62,056 bases of DNA, taken from the NCBI GenBank assembly GCA_001787405.1, contig MFWV01000001.1, forward strand, positions 1 to 62,056, in the 5' to 3' direction. This DNA is from Candidatus Pacebacteria bacterium RIFOXYA1_FULL_38_18 (GTDB lineage Bacteria > Patescibacteriota > Microgenomatia > UBA1400 > PJMF01). The notes beneath the pieces are model-generated. The model searched no databases. It saw only the letters and a list, made by a program, of their open reading frames with translations, and was not told the origin of the DNA. This document shows positions 26,264 through 34,007 of the stretch, one piece after another (within the stretch, counting starts at the first letter, position 1; each line of letters starts with the position of its first letter). Position numbers and translations under genes: made by a program.

Positions 26264-26286
26264 GATTTCCTTTCGTGTGCTTCACT

Positions 26287-26967
26287 TTATAAGTTTGCTC
26301 CCAAGAGATCAAGCTCCTGACCCACTGACAAAAAACTGCCAGAAGTTTTGGCATTGATGTCAATGGTGTAGAGCTGATGGTGAATGCTGAGTAACTGAGC
26401 TAATGAAAAGCCTTGGGCTTGTTTTTTGAGTTTGGCAATGACGAAGGGCGGGCCACCGGGCGTGGTGCCGTCTTTAATTTGAATCAAGAGTCTGACTTGA
26501 CGAACCAACATGGCAAAACAAGTATGTTCTCCATCCGCACTTTGGGCTTTTTGAGAAAGCTCAAAGTATTTTTGCTTGGCCGTTTGTGGACTAAAAGCAT
26601 CCAGCCAAGCAAACAAAGTATTGGTCAATTTGAATTGTTCCACCTGAGCTTTGGGAAATTTTTTGAGCATGGTGGGAGTGAGATCTCTTTTTTCCCACAA
26701 AATAACCGTCACATTGGCTTTACTAACAATATCGATTAATTGGTTTTTTTTGGCACTGCGAGGTAAAGAATGCAGTTCTTCAATAATGACCATCTGTTCC
26801 GTACCAAATAATGAAGTTTTTTGCAATGCTGTTTCCAGCATGGCTGGACTGAGTTGTTTGGCAGTCAGTCGCTCAATTTCTTTGCCATTGAATTTGGCTT
26901 CCGTCAGCAACTTCACCAATCTTTCTCTAGATTTTATGACATTTTCGCCATGTAGAATAATTGTCAT
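26287..26967 (-). CDS. holA: DNA polymerase III delta subunit
   Basis: Clamp-loader subunit that opens the beta clamp. 226 residues, shorter than the usual 330-340, lacking most of the P-loop-like details but with the family pattern MTIILHGENVIKSRERL, LFGTEQMVIIEEL and VTVILWEKRDLT. A helical region follows, as in the delta collar. Divergence is strong, as usual for this subunit. It lies upstream of the phosphomannomutase, 23 nt apart, though the two are functionally unrelated. Confidence 0.75.
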   Translation of the reverse strand: MTIILHGENVIKSRERLVKLLTEAKFNGKEIERLTAKQLSPAMLETALQKTSLFGTEQMVIIEELHSLPRSAKKNQLIDIVSKANVTVILWEKRDLTPTMLKKFPKAQVEQFKLTNTLFAWLDAFSPQTAKQKYFELSQKAQSADGEHTCFAMLVRQVRLLIQIKDGTTPGGPPFVIAKLKKQAQGFSLAQLLSIHHQLYTIDINAKTSGSFLSVGQELDLLGANL

Positions 26968-27013
26968 ATAAAGATCATACTTATATTTAATTTAACTGTA
27001 AAGTAAGAATGAA

Positions 27014-27673
27014 TCAACTCACTCCTATTCCTTGACGTTTAAGCCAACCGCGTTGTAAACGATAATCTGGTGCAAACTGTTCCACAAATTGCCAAAAGGC
27101 TTTTGAGTGATCCATGTGTTGTAAATGTGCTAGTTCATGAACGATAACATAATCAATGACTGCAGGCGGAAAATGCACCAATCTCCAGTTAAAATTCAAG
27201 CTTCCCCTACTGCTACAACTTCCCCAGCGAGTAGTTTGGGCGCGCAGAGTAATTTTTTTAAAGCTCATCTTCATTTTTTTGGCCAACTGATGAATTTTGG
27301 GGACTAAATAATGAGAGGCGGTATCTTTGAGAAACTTGTTCAAAACAGTTTCTGCTGATTTGCGACTTTGCTCATGAAGAAAAATAAACACGGTTTTTGA
27401 GCGAATTTTGACAGTAGAGGCATCCTGGCTTGATTTAGTTTCCAATTTATATTGTTTGCCAAATAGCATCAAATTGGTTGCTGAAATAAACTTGGCTCTA
27501 CTTTCTTGTTGATGAGCTTGACGAGTCGCAATCCAATCTTGGTGCTCGGTCACGAATTTTTTAACCAAAAACCGAGGAGTAAAACGTGGCACGGTTACCA
27601 CTACCTGACCATTTTTAGCTAGGCGCAAAGTGAGGCGTTTGGCTTTGGGATGAGTGCGAAGTTGATAATCCAT
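27014..27673 (-). CDS. YgjP-like zinc metallopeptidase
   Basis: 219 residues. The zinc motif HELAHLQHMDHSKAFW has HExxH plus a downstream His. The family signatures TTRWGSCSS and LNFNWRLVHFP precede it, and the N-terminal SAMP-like part (LRLAKNGQVVVTVPRF) is present. This is the YgjP/WLM-related family of soluble predicted metalloproteases; the substrate is unknown. The next gene upstream, a membrane protein, ends 5 nt before it. Confidence 0.88.
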   Translation of the reverse strand: MDYQLRTHPKAKRLTLRLAKNGQVVVTVPRFTPRFLVKKFVTEHQDWIATRQAHQQESRAKFISATNLMLFGKQYKLETKSSQDASTVKIRSKTVFIFLHEQSRKSAETVLNKFLKDTASHYLVPKIHQLAKKMKMSFKKITLRAQTTRWGSCSSRGSLNFNWRLVHFPPAVIDYVIVHELAHLQHMDHSKAFWQFVEQFAPDYRLQRGWLKRQGIGVS

Positions 27674-27677
27674 TACT

Positions 27678-28082
27678 TTAGATTAGCAGATCAATCAATG
27701 GTTGCACGAGAATGCCGGAGTCTTGATTTTTTAAATAAGCCCACAGCCAAGTATTAATTACAATTACACTCAAGCTAATAAGAATGGCCAAGGTTTTGGT
27801 GGCTTGAGTTTTGGAGCGAGTAAAAATACTGGCTAAAAGGAAACTAATCAATGCGGAGAGCACCATCAAAATAGCATCATTAATCAAAAAATTAACATCA
27901 ACTTGAGTTAACTGCCCCAAAGCTAGTTTGGCCTCGCTGGCTGGAATTTCTATGAGAATCAATTTGCTAGTTTGCCAAGTAGAACGCAAGGCTTGAAAAG
28001 TTAAGACCCAAATGACGATACGATGAAGCCAAAAACTCACTTTAGTCATTGTCTGAGAAAAACTAGGACTAGCAAATTGCAT
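27678..28082 (-). CDS. Hypothetical membrane protein
   Basis: 134 residues with about three hydrophobic segments (LHRIVIWVLTFQAL, DAILMVLSALISFLLASIF, TLAILISLSVIVINTWLWAYL). Not recognised. It is directly upstream of the YgjP-like peptidase gene in the same orientation. Confidence 0.6.
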   Translation of the reverse strand: MQFASPSFSQTMTKVSFWLHRIVIWVLTFQALRSTWQTSKLILIEIPASEAKLALGQLTQVDVNFLINDAILMVLSALISFLLASIFTRSKTQATKTLAILISLSVIVINTWLWAYLKNQDSGILVQPLIDLLI

Positions 28083-28200
28083 ATCATCATCCTACCCTAC
28101 TCTTTTTGGCACTGCCAATAGGGTTTTTGTTCCAAAAAGGTATAATTGGTTGATCTTGATCCAAATTAAAAATTAAAATATACAGAAACGTTGTATAAAC

Positions 28201-28281
28201 GCCGGAGTGGCGAAATGGTAGACGCGCACGGTTTAGGACCGTGTGGAGTAATCCTTGGAGGTTCAAGTCCTCTCTCCGGCA
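28201..28281 (+). tRNA. tRNA-Leu (UAG)
   Basis: Class II tRNA: acceptor GCCGGAG / CTCCGGC, anticodon loop TTTAGGA giving UAG, long variable arm (GTGGAGTAATCCTTG), T-loop GTTCAAGTC. Discriminator A at 28281. No CCA encoded. The next gene starts 24 nt downstream. Confidence 0.95.
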
Positions 28282-28305
28282 CTTTATTGTTGTTATAATC
28301 AGTCA

Positions 28306-29949
28306 ATGCGAGATTTTTTAAAAGCAAATTATTTTTCCAAATGGGTTTTTATTTTTTTAATCTTGGCAATTTTTGTTCGTTTTTATAATTTTCGGGAATT
28401 TTTATTTTTTACGGCTGATAATGGTAGGGATATCCAGCAAGTTCAGCAAATTGCTCAAGGCAACCTCACTTTGATCGGTCCCACCAGTGGTTTGCAAGGC
28501 TTTTATCTGGGTCCTTTTTGGTATTATCTAGGAGTGCCTGGCTATCTGCTGGCTCAAGGCAGTCCTTATGGGGAAGCGCTTTGGTTGATTGCTTTGGCTA
28601 GTTTGGCGGTGCCATTATTTTTGATGATTGGTAAATCATTATTTCCTGATCGGCCCAATTGGGCATGGCTTACTTTTTTATTACTAGCCTTTGTGCCAGG
28701 TAGTATTTGGGGAACTATTTTTGTTTTAAGTCCCATGGTAACTTTACCGCTGATGGCGGGAGTTTTGCTGTCATTTTGGCGAGCTCGTCACTCACGCTGG
28801 TGGCTCATGATTGGGTTTTTACTTTTGGGCTTGGTTTTACAAGCAGAGTTTGCTTATGGAATTTTTTTTGTACCTGTTATTTATGTCTTGATCGCTTGGA
28901 TTCGACAACGTTTTTCATTACTTGATTATGTCTTGGGTGGTTTGGCAATCTCGGTCACTTTATTGCCACAAATGATGTTTGAGTTGCGTCATCAATTTAT
29001 CATGACCAAATTTCTTTTCCAGGGTTTAACTACCACGGCTGATGAAAAGATGAACTGGCTGGAGTTTTTAGTACAAAGGATCGGGCAATTGTTTGGCAGC
29101 TTCAACTCATTGCTCTTGGGAAAAATTCAAGGAACATTTTTATTAGGTTTGGCACTGGCAATCTGTTTTGGTTTAGCACTACGTTATGTTTGGCGCAATC
29201 AAACGTTTTTAAAAAAGTCAGCCGAACAAGTCTATCGTTGGCAGTTATTGACAATCTTTGCCATTATTCCTTATGTGGGGTTTTTATTGTGGCGAGGCAA
29301 TCACAGTAATTTTTTTGATTATTATTTGACACCTCACTTCATTTTCTTAGTTCCTCTGGTGATACTGGGTATACAAAAATTGCCAAGCATCATCACTCAA
29401 TTCTTTCGTAATCATCAAAAAATAGATCAAGCAAGATTACAAATTATTCAAACAGTCTTGATTGCACTGATATTGAGTATTGCTTGGCTAAATTATCATT
29501 CCGCCATTATTTCTTTAGATAATCAAGCAGGCATGCAGTCTATTGAAACCGCTATTGTCAAAGTGCTTGCTTGGCAAGAAACTGATCGACAGCTAGTCGT
29601 TTCTCAAGAGGGTAGTTTTTCCAGTAGTATGATGACTTTTACACCCAATTATTTGACTGCCCAATATGACTACATGACGGCTTGGCAAACCGAAAAACAA
29701 GGTTTGCCTATCCCCTACACGCAGGTTTTGCCAGAGCAAGCGGTGGTTTATGCAGTTTTGGAACCAGATCGAGAATATCCAGAAATTCGTTTTACACCTT
29801 GGTATACAAAGATTACTACTGGCAGAATCTTGATTCGTCGAGAAAAAGTGGGTGTTTTGACACTGGAAACCTGGATGAAGCCTGATTTTGCCGAACAGTA
29901 TGGTTTTCAGGCGTATCAAGTTACTCCACAAGAGAGTTTTGGTTGGTAA
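28306..29949 (+). CDS. GT-C-fold membrane glycosyltransferase-like protein
   Basis: 547 residues from ATG 28306. The longer frame from 28255 translates tRNA-Leu and is not real. At least eleven hydrophobic segments, with an acidic luminal-type motif after the first helix (FTADNGRDIQQ) as in GT39/GT83 (PMT-type) transferases that use polyprenyl-phosphate sugars. The last 120 residues form a soluble domain outside the membrane (LVVSQEGSFSSSMMTF). The sugar and acceptor are unknown. No neighbouring pathway genes clarify the target. Confidence 0.7.
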   Translation: MRDFLKANYFSKWVFIFLILAIFVRFYNFREFLFFTADNGRDIQQVQQIAQGNLTLIGPTSGLQGFYLGPFWYYLGVPGYLLAQGSPYGEALWLIALASLAVPLFLMIGKSLFPDRPNWAWLTFLLLAFVPGSIWGTIFVLSPMVTLPLMAGVLLSFWRARHSRWWLMIGFLLLGLVLQAEFAYGIFFVPVIYVLIAWIRQRFSLLDYVLGGLAISVTLLPQMMFELRHQFIMTKFLFQGLTTTADEKMNWLEFLVQRIGQLFGSFNSLLLGKIQGTFLLGLALAICFGLALRYVWRNQTFLKKSAEQVYRWQLLTIFAIIPYVGFLLWRGNHSNFFDYYLTPHFIFLVPLVILGIQKLPSIITQFFRNHQKIDQARLQIIQTVLIALILSIAWLNYHSAIISLDNQAGMQSIETAIVKVLAWQETDRQLVVSQEGSFSSSMMTFTPNYLTAQYDYMTAWQTEKQGLPIPYTQVLPEQAVVYAVLEPDREYPEIRFTPWYTKITTGRILIRREKVGVLTLETWMKPDFAEQYGFQAYQVTPQESFGW

Positions 29950-29979
29950 TTTGTTCAATAAAAAGCTTGAATTAAATAC

Positions 29980-30004
29980 AAAAAACCCCACTCAAGAGCG
30001 GGGG
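29980..30004 (-). terminator. Terminator hairpin, probably bidirectional
   Basis: CCCC-A-CTC-AA-GAG-C-GGGG on the plus strand (29986-30003). Six T follow on the minus strand, CCTTTTG on the plus strand. It would end the candidate small RNA and also the upstream membrane protein gene on the plus strand. Confidence 0.75.
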
Positions 30005-30054
30005 CCTTTTGTCTCAGAACGTACTTCCCGGTGAGAGAAAACCTTCTGAGTTAT
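29980..30054 (-). ncRNA. Candidate small RNA with own promoter and terminator
   Basis: On the minus strand, TTGACA-16 nt-TATATT leads to a start near 30054. About 75 nt follow, ending in a G/C-rich hairpin and six T (29985-29980). The RNA would begin with arms CTCAGAA and TTCTGAG (30050-30044 and 30021-30015) enclosing a smaller helix TTCTC/GGGAA, then the terminator. No open frame of note. It lies between the convergent glycosyltransferase-like and lysozyme-like genes. Confidence 0.55.
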
Positions 30055-30059
30055 CCTCT

Positions 30060-30087
30060 AATATATCAAAATAGGTCACATTGTCAA
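30060..30087 (-). promoter_or_regulatory. Near-consensus promoter of the candidate small RNA
   Basis: TTGACA (30087-30082), 16-nt spacer, TATATT (30065-30060), pointing away from the lysozyme-like gene. Confidence 0.65.
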
Positions 30088-30129
30088 CACTCAAAAGCCT
30101 ATAAGTAGTTTTTATGGCCTAAAACTAGT

Positions 30130-30195
30130 AAAAAAGGGGTTAAAAGGGATTAAAAAAGGGATTAAAAGGGATCAAAAAAGGGGTTAAAAGGGATC
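30130..30195. repeat. Three tandem copies of a 22-bp A/G-rich repeat
   Basis: Unit AAAAAAGGGGTTAAAAGGGA plus two variable bases; copies begin at 30130, 30152 and 30174. A partial fourth (AAAAAA) runs into the lysozyme-like stop region. On the minus strand it is T/C-rich and lies between that gene and the small RNA promoter. Confidence 0.85.
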
Positions 30196-30204
30196 AAAAA
30201 ATGA

Positions 30205-30885
30205 TTATTGGGCAAATTCTAGGACATTTGTGTCATCTTCTTTAAGCTCTCGGCCAAGGGCCCGATCGTCATAACGCATTTCTGCCATAAATTGATTGAC
30301 ACCGTCAGCCCAGGTTTCACTAGAAGCATATTTTTGACCAACCATTTCAGTGGTAATTCTGCCTTGATCTACATAGTAAGCTCGTAATTCTTTAGCTGCT
30401 CGTTCAAAACCCTCTTCATAACTAGCAAAATCCAGAGTGCCATCAGAATGAATGCCAAAGCCCAAGCAGTTATGTGGCGCTCCAGAGTGAGTTTTTTTAC
30501 ACAATTCACTCTCTCTCATGGCAATAGCCGGCAGTAAACGAAAATCCAGATTGTAATTATCTGCAATCTCTACCAAACGCTGGGCATAATAATCATAAGG
30601 AGTCATGGGCGAATTGTATCTTTTCAAAAAATTGGCCACGATTACGGTACGAGCGTCTTGGTTTTCTACAATGGTTTGTACTCCTCTCACATCAGGATTA
30701 TTCAAACCGGTACCTGCCAAGGTTTCGACTGGTTCTGATTCAAGTTCTTCTTGAAAAGCAAACATTTTTCTTTGTACTAGATCAGAGTAGTGCACGCCGG
30801 CAATACTGATCAAAATCATTCCAGCAGTGAGTAAGAGCCAAGCATAGGTCAAAAATAGTGATTGTAATCGTAATTTCTTAAACAT
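30205..30885 (-). CDS. Membrane-anchored lysozyme-like (transglycosylase-fold) protein
   Basis: 226 residues. One N-terminal helix (LFLTYAWLLLTAGMILISIAG), a linker, then a domain with LLPAIAMRESELCKKTHSG, which resembles the catalytic Glu region of lytic transglycosylases. The next conserved block GFGIHSDGTLDFASYEEGFERAAKEL matches later SLT-type helices. Two cysteines (ELCKKT and HNCLGF) could form a disulfide outside the membrane. It probably cuts peptidoglycan. The family call is by motif resemblance, without a search. Confidence 0.65.
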   Translation of the reverse strand: MFKKLRLQSLFLTYAWLLLTAGMILISIAGVHYSDLVQRKMFAFQEELESEPVETLAGTGLNNPDVRGVQTIVENQDARTVIVANFLKRYNSPMTPYDYYAQRLVEIADNYNLDFRLLPAIAMRESELCKKTHSGAPHNCLGFGIHSDGTLDFASYEEGFERAAKELRAYYVDQGRITTEMVGQKYASSETWADGVNQFMAEMRYDDRALGRELKEDDTNVLEFAQ

Positions 30886-30965
30886 TTTAGATTATTTTAG
30901 TATATCAGCTCTCGACAAAGTTAGTAAAAAATGTTATCCTATAATAATTGATATATCAGGTAAAT

Positions 30966-31955
30966 ATGAAAAGAATCTTTGTTAGCACTCTCTTAGCTTT
31001 TTTGCCAATCTTGACTTTGACTGCATCAACGGTCCAGGCTAGTGAATTTGGTATGCATATTTTACATCCGCAAGAAATTTCTCAAGCAAAAACTTTTCTG
31101 ACCGATGAAACAAATCAAGCTAATTGGCACTATATCACGATTCCTCTCACTCTGGATGATTTAGATAGAACTGCCCAGTGGCAAGAATTTTTTCGTATCG
31201 CCAGAAAAGAACAGTTAATTCCTCTCATTCGTTTGGCTACTCGCTTTGATACCAAGCTTGGTGCTTGGCAAATTCCCACCCATAAAGACATTGTTGATTT
31301 ATTTACTTTTCTCAATCAATTTGAATGGCCTACTGACGAGCGATATGTGATTGCTTTTAATGAAGTGAATCACGCGCCTGAATGGGGCAATCAACTTGAT
31401 CCGGCTTCTTATGCGCGTGTTTTGAAATTTACAGCCAGTTGGGCTCATACCGAGAACAAAAACTATCAAGTTTTACCGGCAGCTATGGACCTGGCCGCTC
31501 CCAATGGCGCTCAAACCAGAGAAGCCTTTGATTATCTAGCGCAAATGTATGCTACTGATCCCGAAATCTTTGATTATCTTGATGTTTGGAACTCTCACTC
31601 CTATCCCAATCCAGGTTTTAGTTCCTCCCCCACTCGCTCTACTCAAAACTCAGTGCGTGGTTTTATTCACGAATTAGCTTGGTTAAAAAGTAAAACTGGA
31701 CGTGATTTCGAAACTTTTATTACCGAAACCGGTTGGATTAACACCCCGCAAACTTCTCGTTGGTTGACTGATTATTATCTTTACTCTCTTCAACATGTTT
31801 GGTCTCATCCCCAAGTAAAGGGTGTCACTCCTTTTTTGCTCAAAGGAGATCCGGGTCCGTTCTCTGAATTTGGTTTCTTGGATTACGCCGATCAACCCAC
31901 GGCTCAATATGACGCCGTGAAGGAAGCGCTGAGACTTTTCAAAGAGAAATCTTAA
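30966..31955 (+). CDS. Secreted glycoside-hydrolase-like TIM-barrel protein
   Basis: 329 residues from ATG 30966 (a Met at 30948 is also possible). The signal peptide is clear: MKRIFVSTLLAFLPILTLTASTVQA. The barrel shows a likely acid/base Glu in IAFNEVNHAPEW and a likely nucleophile Glu in FITETGWIN, the arrangement of clan GH-A enzymes. Tryptophans typical of sugar sites are present (HEWG, WNSHSYPNPG). The family number and substrate cannot be told by eye. It diverges from the lysozyme-like gene. Confidence 0.7.
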   Translation: MKRIFVSTLLAFLPILTLTASTVQASEFGMHILHPQEISQAKTFLTDETNQANWHYITIPLTLDDLDRTAQWQEFFRIARKEQLIPLIRLATRFDTKLGAWQIPTHKDIVDLFTFLNQFEWPTDERYVIAFNEVNHAPEWGNQLDPASYARVLKFTASWAHTENKNYQVLPAAMDLAAPNGAQTREAFDYLAQMYATDPEIFDYLDVWNSHSYPNPGFSSSPTRSTQNSVRGFIHELAWLKSKTGRDFETFITETGWINTPQTSRWLTDYYLYSLQHVWSHPQVKGVTPFLLKGDPGPFSEFGFLDYADQPTAQYDAVKEALRLFKEKS

Positions 31956-32039
31956 GCTGGACGAACTATCCCCTATATTTTAGAATAACTTGGTTGTCTT
32001 ACTCAAGAATTATGGTACAGTTGGAGAGATCAACACTGT

Positions 32040-32114
32040 GCGGGTGTAGCTCAACGGTCAGAGCTTCAGTTTTCCAAACTGATGACGAGGGTTCGACTCC
32101 CTTCACCCGCTCCA
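32040..32114 (+). tRNA. tRNA-Gly (UCC)
   Basis: Acceptor GCGGGTG / CACCCGC, anticodon loop TTTCCAA giving UCC, T-loop GTTCGACTC. Discriminator T, expected for tRNA-Gly. CCA encoded at 32112-32114. Its 3' end is the first of four copies of a recurring junction sequence. Confidence 0.95.
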
Positions 32115-32123
32115 AAAGTGACA
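32110..32123 (+). repeat. tRNA-Gly-linked junction repeat, copy A
   Basis: CTCCAAAAGTGACA, starting within the tRNA-Gly 3' end. A longer match to copy D continues to the TGTACATAAAATGACA block at about 32130-32145. Confidence 0.65.
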
Positions 32124-32158
32124 ATGAGATGTACATAAAATGACAAAAATCAACAAGC

Positions 32159-32383
32159 ATGAAAGAACAAGTTCAAAATTGTAATGTGGGTAAGACTTTT
32201 GAAGTAGTTATCAATAGTCCATTTTTTCCAGTAAATGGTTCTGGTGTTGTTTTTCAAGAATGGTGTAATAAAGAGACAAGTGAATTTCCTGACGGTTACG
32301 CGCATCTTTGTACTGATACTAATCGACAAAATTTACTCTGCCATAATACAAGGTGCGAAAATCAAAAAGCTGAAGGAAGCTAA
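32159..32383 (+). CDS. Possible small orphan protein of the first cassette-like unit
   Basis: 74 residues, Cys- and Asn-rich, no recognised domain (NSPFFPVNGSGVVFQEWCNK). It starts 35 nt after copy A. A second frame (32235-32432) overlaps most of it, so a frameshifted relic is also possible. Confidence 0.35.
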   Translation: MKEQVQNCNVGKTFEVVINSPFFPVNGSGVVFQEWCNKETSEFPDGYAHLCTDTNRQNLLCHNTRCENQKAEGS

Positions 32384-32459
32384 ACGTCTTTTAGTATTTT
32401 ATAAAACTTGGAATATCCATACGGATTTTTAATTGATCAGGTTTTAAAATAAGCTCAGG

Positions 32460-32514
32460 AGAGTGAATAAGACGGAATAAGTTTTCGAAAAAGCAATGGG
32501 AACAGGCTCGAGCT
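32460..32514 (+). repeat. 55-bp direct repeat, first copy
   Basis: Starts AGAGTGAATAAGACGG and ends GGGAACAGGCTCGAGCT. About 90 percent identical by eye to 35453-35508. It lies just before junction copy B. Confidence 0.8.
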
Positions 32515-32529
32515 GTGTGCCGTCACCAA

Positions 32530-32543
32530 CTCCAGACGTGACA
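32530..32543 (+). repeat. tRNA-Gly-linked junction repeat, copy B
   Basis: CTCCAGACGTGACA, 44 nt before the HD gene. Shares GTGACAGAAAT with copy C. Confidence 0.6.
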
Positions 32544-32587
32544 GAAATATACATAAATTAACAATAAAGTTACAATAAATAACATCC

Positions 32588-33259
32588 ATGAATCCAATAG
32601 ACATATCAGCAATAACGTCAGAACAGCTTAGAGCTAAAGCATATTTAGCTTCATTTCCTGAATACTACGAATTGGCATCAGTGATAGAAAATAGTCTTTG
32701 GCATAATAATCAAAATGTTTTAGATCATATGATTGGAGTTTTTGAAGGATTGGAAAAAATACTTAAGTTTGAAAATGTTTCCAATTCACAAAAGAGCTTA
32801 ATAAAAAAGTATTTATCAGAGGTTATTGGCAACAAAACTAGACTGGAAATTCTCACTGTTGCAACTTTACTTCATGATATTGCCAAAATTGACGTGTTCG
32901 TTAAAAGACCAGATGGAACAGCTGGATGTCCAGGGCATGAGCTAATTGCAGCTGGAAGAGTAAAAAACTTTGCAGAAAGATTTGATCTCGATGATAAGGC
33001 AGAATCATATGTGGAACGGATAGTCAGATATCACGGTTTTATATCCGAAATACTCAACTTGATGATCGCTAGTGGAAATCGGGAAAAGTATTTGACTATA
33101 TTTACTAAAACAGTGGGAGATATTTCAATTGAACTGATATTACTAATGCACGCTGATTTATTAGGTTGTGACTTAGAGCAAGGCGATAAAAAGGGATACG
33201 ACGATAGAATTGATTTCTTAGGTTGGATGTTGCAGAAGCAACTTAAAGAAATGAAATAA
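32588..33259 (+). CDS. HD-domain phosphohydrolase
   Basis: 223 residues. The HD metal site shows His in NVLDHMIGVFEG, the His-Asp pair in TLLHDIAKID, and a further His in GCPGHELIAAGR and RIVRYHGF. HD proteins hydrolyse phosphomonoesters or nucleotides; the substrate is unknown. Codon use (many ATA, AGA, GGA) differs from the housekeeping genes around it. It is one unit of the array behind tRNA-Gly. Confidence 0.85.
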   Translation: MNPIDISAITSEQLRAKAYLASFPEYYELASVIENSLWHNNQNVLDHMIGVFEGLEKILKFENVSNSQKSLIKKYLSEVIGNKTRLEILTVATLLHDIAKIDVFVKRPDGTAGCPGHELIAAGRVKNFAERFDLDDKAESYVERIVRYHGFISEILNLMIASGNREKYLTIFTKTVGDISIELILLMHADLLGCDLEQGDKKGYDDRIDFLGWMLQKQLKEMK

Positions 33260-33383
33260 AATTCTGTCTCTGTGGCTAAAATGGATCACTTGTGCGCCAC
33301 CAGTTCCCTAAAAGTAAGGTATTTTTACCACGATGATCATTTGGTAGTCTAATTATATTTTCGACGAATGATTGGAATAATTT

Positions 33384-33737
33384 TCACAGACGATAACGGG
33401 GATCCATCAGAGATACAGATATAAAATATATTACAAGGAATAGAAGAGAGATCATTACATATTTTTCGAGTTTTGAGTTTTCTTTATTTTTCATAACTTT
33501 TGGTATTGCCACGATAAGAAAGACTTCAATCCCAAATGAAATAAATCCTAAAGCAATAATTATTTGTTGGATAAGTGGTGGAAATGCTGATAAATCTTCA
33601 TTTACATTTCCAAGCAAATCTAAAAAAGTAGGAATTTTAAGGACATCTTGAGTAATATCTTTCAAAAAATGAACAATAATAATCAAAAAAATAATGGGAA
33701 GGGAGAAATGCCAAATTCTATTTAAATATTTCTTCAT
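33384..33737 (-). CDS. Small membrane protein
   Basis: 117 residues from ATG 33737 (a Met at 33749 is also in frame). About three hydrophobic segments (FSLPIIFLIIIVHFL, QQIIIALGFISFGIEVFLIVAIP, YVMISLLFLVIYFISVSL). Not recognised. It is opposite to the other genes of the array. Confidence 0.6.
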   Translation of the reverse strand: MKKYLNRIWHFSLPIIFLIIIVHFLKDITQDVLKIPTFLDLLGNVNEDLSAFPPLIQQIIIALGFISFGIEVFLIVAIPKVMKNKENSKLEKYVMISLLFLVIYFISVSLMDPRYRL

Positions 33738-33777
33738 AAAGCAAGCCAATTTTACTCCATTTGTTAAGACCCCATCT

Positions 33778-33903
33778 TCAAATGTTTTTTAAAGCCTGAA
33801 GTTGTAAAATAAGGTCAGTTGTAATGTAATAGTGAAGACCGTTTTTTACTTTAGAAATAAGAGGTAAATCTGGGTCGAGTAGATATCCTTTGATATACTC
33901 GTC
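33778..33903 (-). pseudogene. 3' remnant of a gene cut at a junction
   Basis: A 41-codon frame with strongly coding character (DEYIKGYLLDPDLPLISKVK then NGLHYYITTDLILQL) and a proper stop, but no start: an in-frame TAG is immediately upstream, at the point where the tRNA-Gly-like sequence begins. Looks like the C-terminus of a lost gene. The parent family was not recognised. Confidence 0.6.
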
Positions 33904-33914
33904 CTAGCTAAACA

Positions 33915-33953
33915 GGTTCGAGCCAATTACGGTTACCCGCTCCAATAGTGACA
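33915..33953 (+). repeat. tRNA-Gly 3'-end remnant and junction copy C
   Basis: GGTTCGA (33915-33921) and ACCCGCTCCA (33935-33944) match the tRNA-Gly T-loop and 3' terminus, 13 nt apart instead of 8. GTGACA follows, as in the other copies (CTCCAATAGTGACA at 33940-33953). Confidence 0.7.
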
Positions 33954-34007
33954 GAAATAAACAGAAAATTACTAGGAAATTACATAAATTTATAATGAAT
34001 TTACAAT

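Noticed and set aside
28255-28305. N-terminal extension of the membrane glycosyltransferase-like gene
   Set aside because: It is the 3' half of tRNA-Leu read as protein.
30120-30200. CRISPR-like array
   Set aside because: Units are directly adjacent 22-bp tandem copies with no spacers, and no cas gene is present.
32235-32432. 65-codon ORF overlapping the first array ORF
   Set aside because: Hydrophobic, no start signal; kept only as a hint of a possible frameshift.
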